64,000 nucleotides of DNA from Paludibaculum sp. GTDB lineage: Bacteria; Acidobacteriota; Terriglobia; Bryobacterales; Bryobacteraceae. The notes under the pieces are model-generated. The model saw only the letters and a program-made list of their open reading frames with translations, ran no database searches and was not told the DNA's origin. The stretch lies in NCBI GenBank assembly GCA_029973955.1, contig JARKQJ010000152.1:62001-126000 (forward strand), in the 5' to 3' direction. This document shows positions 61,984 to 64,000 of the stretch, piece after piece (positions within the stretch are counted from its first letter, which is position 1; the number at the start of each line of letters is the position of its first letter). Made by a program: the position numbers and the translations under genes.

Positions 61984-64000
61984 ATGCCCAACTCTCAATC
62001 CAGCTCTGCCACACCTCTCAATCCTCTGACCGGGAACTACGATAGCGGCCTGGTCCGCTACATCAATCTGAAGCTCGCTTCGCTCGGCCAGCCCACCACT
62101 CATGGCAGCGACCATGCCGGCTTCCTCGAGTTGGCGCGCCCGCTGCTCCGCAACTACTACGTCAAAGACCAGATGCTCGGCGGCCACCTCTGCCCCGCCG
62201 ACCTCCGCATCCAGAACTACCTCCAGGCCATGCTCGCCAAGATCTGCCCCACCGGCGTCCCGCAGATCCCCGCCCGCACCTTCGTCCTCGACCGCCCCGG
62301 CCTCGCTCGCGCCATGAGCCTCCCCCTGCACGGCGACCACTGCCACTCCCCCTACCTCGAGTCCTACCGCGTCGCTCAAGGCGTGCTCCATAACCCGCGC
62401 AGCGACCGCCGGACCACCAAGGGCATCTTCCACGTCACCGAGGGCGGACTGCCCATTCCCGCCGACAAGGCCGCCGTCCCACTGCAGACCTTCGCCGCCC
62501 TGCTCGCCCGCGCCTTCACGCCCCCCAACGAAGTGCTCCGCCTGCCCTTCACCGTCGGCGAAGGGAACGAAGCCCACGCCTGGGTCTCTCTCCTGCTGCG
62601 TCCGCTCGTCTGCCCCGCCGCCGGCCTGGAGCCCTCCAAAACCATGGAGACCCGCTTCTTCGCCCCCGGTTCCCTCGTCTCCAACCTCGACTTCGTGGAA
62701 GGCATCTTCGGCAACGCCGGCGATCCCTACCTCCCCGAAAACGACGCCGCCCTCGATCCCCAGCACTGGACCGGCCACACCGGCTGCGTCATCCTCGCGC
62801 CCCACCTTGCCGGCATCAGCAAGAAGGAGGTCGGCCTGCCCCGCTACGAGCAGGCTACCGAGCGCCAGCGCCGCGACAAGATGTGCTGGACCCGCCCCGA
62901 CGAGCCCTATAACGACGGCGGCGCTTTCAAAATCACCTGCCGCGATCACCGCGGCGTCATCGTCACCATCATCGCCGACAGCTACTTCGGCTACTGCAAG
63001 AAAGAGATCAAAACTCAGATCGGTTACGCCGCCAACCTCTTCGGTTTCGCCCAGGAAGAGCACGCCGGCGGCGCCATCGCCTTCCCCTCCTACGTCCTCG
63101 GCCAGGACTTCATCGCCGACCGCACCGTGCCCCTCAAAAAGGCCACCTTCGAAAGCGCCATCGCCCTGCTCGGCGGCGCCGTCGAGGCCACACCGCTCGG
63201 CTACGCCGTCGACCGCACTTACCCCAACGTCTTCTACATCCACGAGACCTCCGAGTTCAACGTCCGCAAGGGCTTCATCTCCTGGCAGTACAACGGCGCC
63301 TCGCAGCGCCTCACCCTCCGCACCGGCGATGTCTACGTCCTGCCCTCCGGCTACCGCGTCCGTATCCAAAAACAGATCTCCGGCACCTCCTGGCGCCTGG
63401 TCGGCACCCGCGCCGATGGCACCCTCATCCACAAACCCTCCACGGTTTCCGGCGGCGGCAAGAGCGAAATCTCCAAGTCCATCGCCAGCACCATCCTCAA
63501 AGGTCCGGTCTTCGTCCGCGACTACCACTCCGATTTCGACCAGGTCGAGAAGATCCTCCGCCGCGACTACTCCGGCATCCACAAGCAGTCCAAGAATCCC
63601 GAGCGCGACGCCCGCCCCATCCTCAGCGTCGAGCGCTCTCTCGGCTCCGTCATTAAGCTCCTCACCCCCTCCTCCGAGTACGTCGACGACTACAACGAGT
63701 GGCTGCGCTCCATCCCCCAGACCATCCGGCAGCTTGTCTTTACCGTCAAGCGCTACTACCGGCCCGAGTGGGACGAACACTGGCGCGACCAATTCACAGT
63801 CGATCGCGTCAACGGCTACCTCGGCCACGAACTCAAGTACGACAACCAGCACCTGATCGGCAACTACCTCCGCGTCGGCCACGACCCCGACGGCTCCTGG
63901 CGCATCTACAAACTCCGCCCCGATTTCCACCCCGCTGAAAAGGTCCAGGTCGAGGACGACATCACCGTCTCTGCCGTCCTGCCCCGCGAAGCCCTCACCG
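61984..64000 (+). CDS. Very large P-loop protein, possible PPi-type PEP carboxykinase (cut by window edge)
   Basis: An open frame with no stop from ATG 61984 to the right edge gives 672 codons. It opens with a helical region (GNYDSGLVRYINLKLASLGQ). A block at about 275-330 (PRYEQATERQRRDKMCWTRP, DGGAFKITCRDHRGVIVTII) leads to VSGGGKSEISKSI (about 489-501), a kinase-type P-loop with GGGKSE, then FVRDYHSDFDQV. It is long, lacks a signal peptide and is unrelated to its neighbours. My tentative match, from memory of the family, is the roughly 1,100-residue pyrophosphate-dependent PEP carboxykinase, which makes PEP or oxaloacetate using PPi. No strong Shine-Dalgarno precedes this ATG, so a different start is possible. 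Confidence 0.5.
   Translation, partial: MPNSQSSSATPLNPLTGNYDSGLVRYINLKLASLGQPTTHGSDHAGFLELARPLLRNYYVKDQMLGGHLCPADLRIQNYLQAMLAKICPTGVPQIPARTFVLDRPGLARAMSLPLHGDHCHSPYLESYRVAQGVLHNPRSDRRTTKGIFHVTEGGLPIPADKAAVPLQTFAALLARAFTPPNEVLRLPFTVGEGNEAHAWVSLLLRPLVCPAAGLEPSKTMETRFFAPGSLVSNLDFVEGIFGNAGDPYLPENDAALDPQHWTGHTGCVILAPHLAGISKKEVGLPRYEQATERQRRDKMCWTRPDEPYNDGGAFKITCRDHRGVIVTIIADSYFGYCKKEIKTQIGYAANLFGFAQEEHAGGAIAFPSYVLGQDFIADRTVPLKKATFESAIALLGGAVEATPLGYAVDRTYPNVFYIHETSEFNVRKGFISWQYNGASQRLTLRTGDVYVLPSGYRVRIQKQISGTSWRLVGTRADGTLIHKPSTVSGGGKSEISKSIASTILKGPVFVRDYHSDFDQVEKILRRDYSGIHKQSKNPERDARPILSVERSLGSVIKLLTPSSEYVDDYNEWLRSIPQTIRQLVFTVKRYYRPEWDEHWRDQFTVDRVNGYLGHELKYDNQHLIGNYLRVGHDPDGSWRIYKLRPDFHPAEKVQVEDDITVSAVLPREALT

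Noticed and set aside
60360..61991. A 543-codon minus-strand frame opposite the sulfatase
   Set aside because: Biased Gly/Ala/Glu composition; the sulfatase with its formylglycine motif is clearly the real gene.
61897..63930. A 677-codon minus-strand open frame at the right end
   Set aside because: Antisense shadow with strongly biased composition; the plus-strand frame from 61984 has sensible sequence and stays open to the window end.

Overview
The window is GC-rich, gene-dense bacterial chromosome. Its gene content points to Acidobacteriota, most likely the Solibacter/Bryobacter/Paludibaculum branch. The evidence is a PadR regulator abutting an ADOP-type (acidobacterial duplicated orphan permease) MacB-like permease, a cytochrome-like/DUF1549/LamG/DUF1553 protein paired with DUF1501, several Tat-exported or secreted sugar-active proteins (DUF1080, DUF4965, GH38, sulfatase), a Ser/Thr kinase with TPRs, and Gram-negative envelope genes (LptD, porin-like). 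The genus is inferred, not proven.

Layout. 1-8.8 kb (mostly minus strand): start of a porin-like outer-membrane protein; a four-gene operon of three successive HlyD-type adaptors plus one MacB-like permease; a TIM-barrel isomerase/Gfo-Idh-MocA dehydrogenase pair; an OpgC-like acyltransferase. 8.9-20 kb (plus strand): a TPR signalling protein, a GT-C-like membrane glycosyltransferase, an isolated PduS-PduT pair (flavin/Fe-S reductase plus Fe-S microcompartment shell protein), a decayed ABC exporter carrying three in-frame stops, a DUF1080 lipoprotein, and padR-ADOP. 20-27.9 kb: aldo/keto-reductase-like protein, phosphoglucomutase, a membrane protein, an SDR, a NatA-like ATPase with a NatB-CPBP protease fusion, and DUF72. 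27.9-43.7 kb: the DUF1553/DUF1501 pair, a kinase-TPR protein, two small genes, DUF4965, a secreted four-repeat protein, GH38 mannosidase, a methyltransferase, tRNA-Gly(TCC), and an EPS sugar-phosphate transferase. 43.9-49.2 kb: a full ISC iron-sulfur operon (iscR-iscS-iscU-iscA-hscB-hscA-iscX) without ferredoxin. 49.2-64 kb: a secreted unknown, rpmI-rplT, a ZapB-like coiled coil with ZapA, LptD, an RDD protein, a GAF/beta-propeller/TIM-barrel operon, bactofilin with a methyltransferase-like partner, an AI-2E family permease, a sulfatase, and the first 672 codons of a very large P-loop protein.

Three themes cut across the genes. First, several genes have a sigma70 -10 hexamer only 6-9 nt before the start codon, which suggests leaderless mRNAs. 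Second, the plus strand looks G-rich in the first ~20 kb and C-rich after ~27 kb on both gene orientations, so a GC-skew switch may lie inside the window. Third, two regulators (PadR and IscR) have dyad sequences placed on their own promoters. I found no CRISPR array, insertion sequence, prophage or rRNA.
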